A stretch of DNA of 64,000 nucleotides from Paraburkholderia sp. BL10I2N1 (GTDB taxonomy: Bacteria; Pseudomonadota; Gammaproteobacteria; Burkholderiales; Burkholderiaceae), in NCBI RefSeq assembly GCF_004361815.1, contig NZ_SNWA01000002.1, positions 1,488,001 to 1,552,000 of the forward strand, in the 5' to 3' direction. A program made the translations under genes and the position numbers. The notes beneath the pieces are model-generated. The model did not search any database. It had not been told where the DNA came from and saw only the letters and a list, made by a program, of their open reading frames with translations. This document shows, one piece after another, positions 63,698 through 64,000 of this stretch; within the stretch, counting starts at the first letter, position 1; each line of letters begins with the position of its first letter.

Positions 63698-64000
63698 ATG
63701 AACTATACGACTGTTGGGGCCGATATCGCCAAGAACGTCATGCAGTTGTACTGGGTGGATCCAAATACCGGCGAAATCATGAACAAGGCAATCAAGCGAT
63801 CCGCATTTCTTGAACACTTCGCAAATCGTGCTCCCTGCCTGGTAGGCATGGAAGCATGCGGAGGCGCCCAGCATTGGGCCAGACGGCTGCTGGAAATGGG
63901 GCATCAAGTGAAGCTGATACCCGCGAAGTTCGCCAAGGCGTTCAATATTCGTAACAAGAACGACGCTGCAGACGCTCGTGCCATCTGGATGGCCACGCAG
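63698..64000 (+). CDS. IS110-family transposase, second element (3' end beyond window)
   Basis: 101 residues to the window edge from the ATG at 63698, with GGAGG seven bases upstream. TVGADIAKNVMQLYWVD (Asp 9), LVGMEACGGAQHWAR (Glu 52) and VKLIPAKFAKAFNIRNKN, DAADARAIWM (Asp 89 and 92) are the IS110 N-terminal motifs. The protein is clearly different from the transposase at 62292, closer to the ADIAKNV subgroup, so it is a separate element. Confidence 0.92.
   Translation, partial: MNYTTVGADIAKNVMQLYWVDPNTGEIMNKAIKRSAFLEHFANRAPCLVGMEACGGAQHWARRLLEMGHQVKLIPAKFAKAFNIRNKNDAADARAIWMATQ

Noticed and set aside
1..64000. tRNA genes and CRISPR arrays
   Set aside because: No cloverleaf-like sequence or regularly spaced repeats noticed on reading; a dedicated scan was not possible.

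Overview
The window is a GC-rich, gene-dense accessory region that reads like a Burkholderiaceae genome (Paraburkholderia, Caballeronia, Burkholderia or Cupriavidus type). The reasons are codon usage, the style of the ETF and ETF-QO proteins, and a DUF3701-type integrase remnant. It is almost entirely a catabolic island for acyl-CoA chemistry. I see no rRNA, tRNA or CRISPR array.

Layout: (1) 1-7174 holds a carboxymuconolactone-decarboxylase-like gene, an SDR remnant, a CaiB/BaiF CoA-transferase, a crotonase-fold protein, a divergent acetyl-CoA hydrolase/transferase, a nitroreductase and a frameshifted MmgE/PrpD gene. (2) 7540-16224 holds an MFS exporter, a complete Liv-type ABC importer (F-G-M-H-K), a LysR and two tandem IclR regulators. 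(3) 16513-21140 holds a small ORF, an acyl-CoA dehydrogenase and, divergently, an SDR plus a type-2 enoyl-CoA hydratase, then a GST. (4) 21305-29434 is a paralogue-rich operon (two old-yellow-enzyme proteins, isochorismatase-like protein, two Cys-nucleophile hydrolases, two SDRs) with a divergent LysR. (5) 29710-30340 is a dead integrase. (6) 30400-40711 holds an acyl-CoA synthetase, a divergent thiolase, PrpD, two CaiB, and a DUF35 / thiolase-like / MaoC set. (7) 41301-48676 holds a molybdenum hydroxylase locus with coxL mostly deleted, an isochorismatase, an SDR, a Rieske oxygenase with its reductase, and CoxG. (8) 49513-59782 holds a frameshifted hydrolase, a LysR, MaoC, an acyl-CoA dehydrogenase, a dead CaiB, ETF-QO, a CitE-like lyase, EtfA and EtfB. 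(9) 59783-64000 is a decayed intergenic zone, an IS630 remnant and two IS110-family elements, the second cut by the window edge.

The genes fit uptake of an organic acid (Liv transporter), CoA activation (synthetase, CaiB enzymes), ring or chain oxidation (Rieske oxygenase, molybdenum hydroxylase, OYE reductases), beta-oxidation-like steps (dehydrogenases, hydratases, SDRs, thiolase) and possible C-C cleavage by a retro-aldolase-like set and a citramalyl-CoA-lyase-like protein. Electrons would leave through a dedicated ETF/ETF-QO. The substrate cannot be named from sequence.

Two repeated DNA motifs tie the island together. The 8-mer TTCCGTAC, usually part of TTCCG-N5-CGGAA, occurs at eleven intergenic places that I found, mostly 85-250 bases upstream of catabolic genes and three times as an inward-facing pair. 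A separate 40-base motif lies in the promoter regions of three transcription units. At least five genes are broken (two frameshifts at homopolymers, one multiply broken CaiB, the coxL deletion, the integrase), so the island is decaying or the assembly has indel errors.
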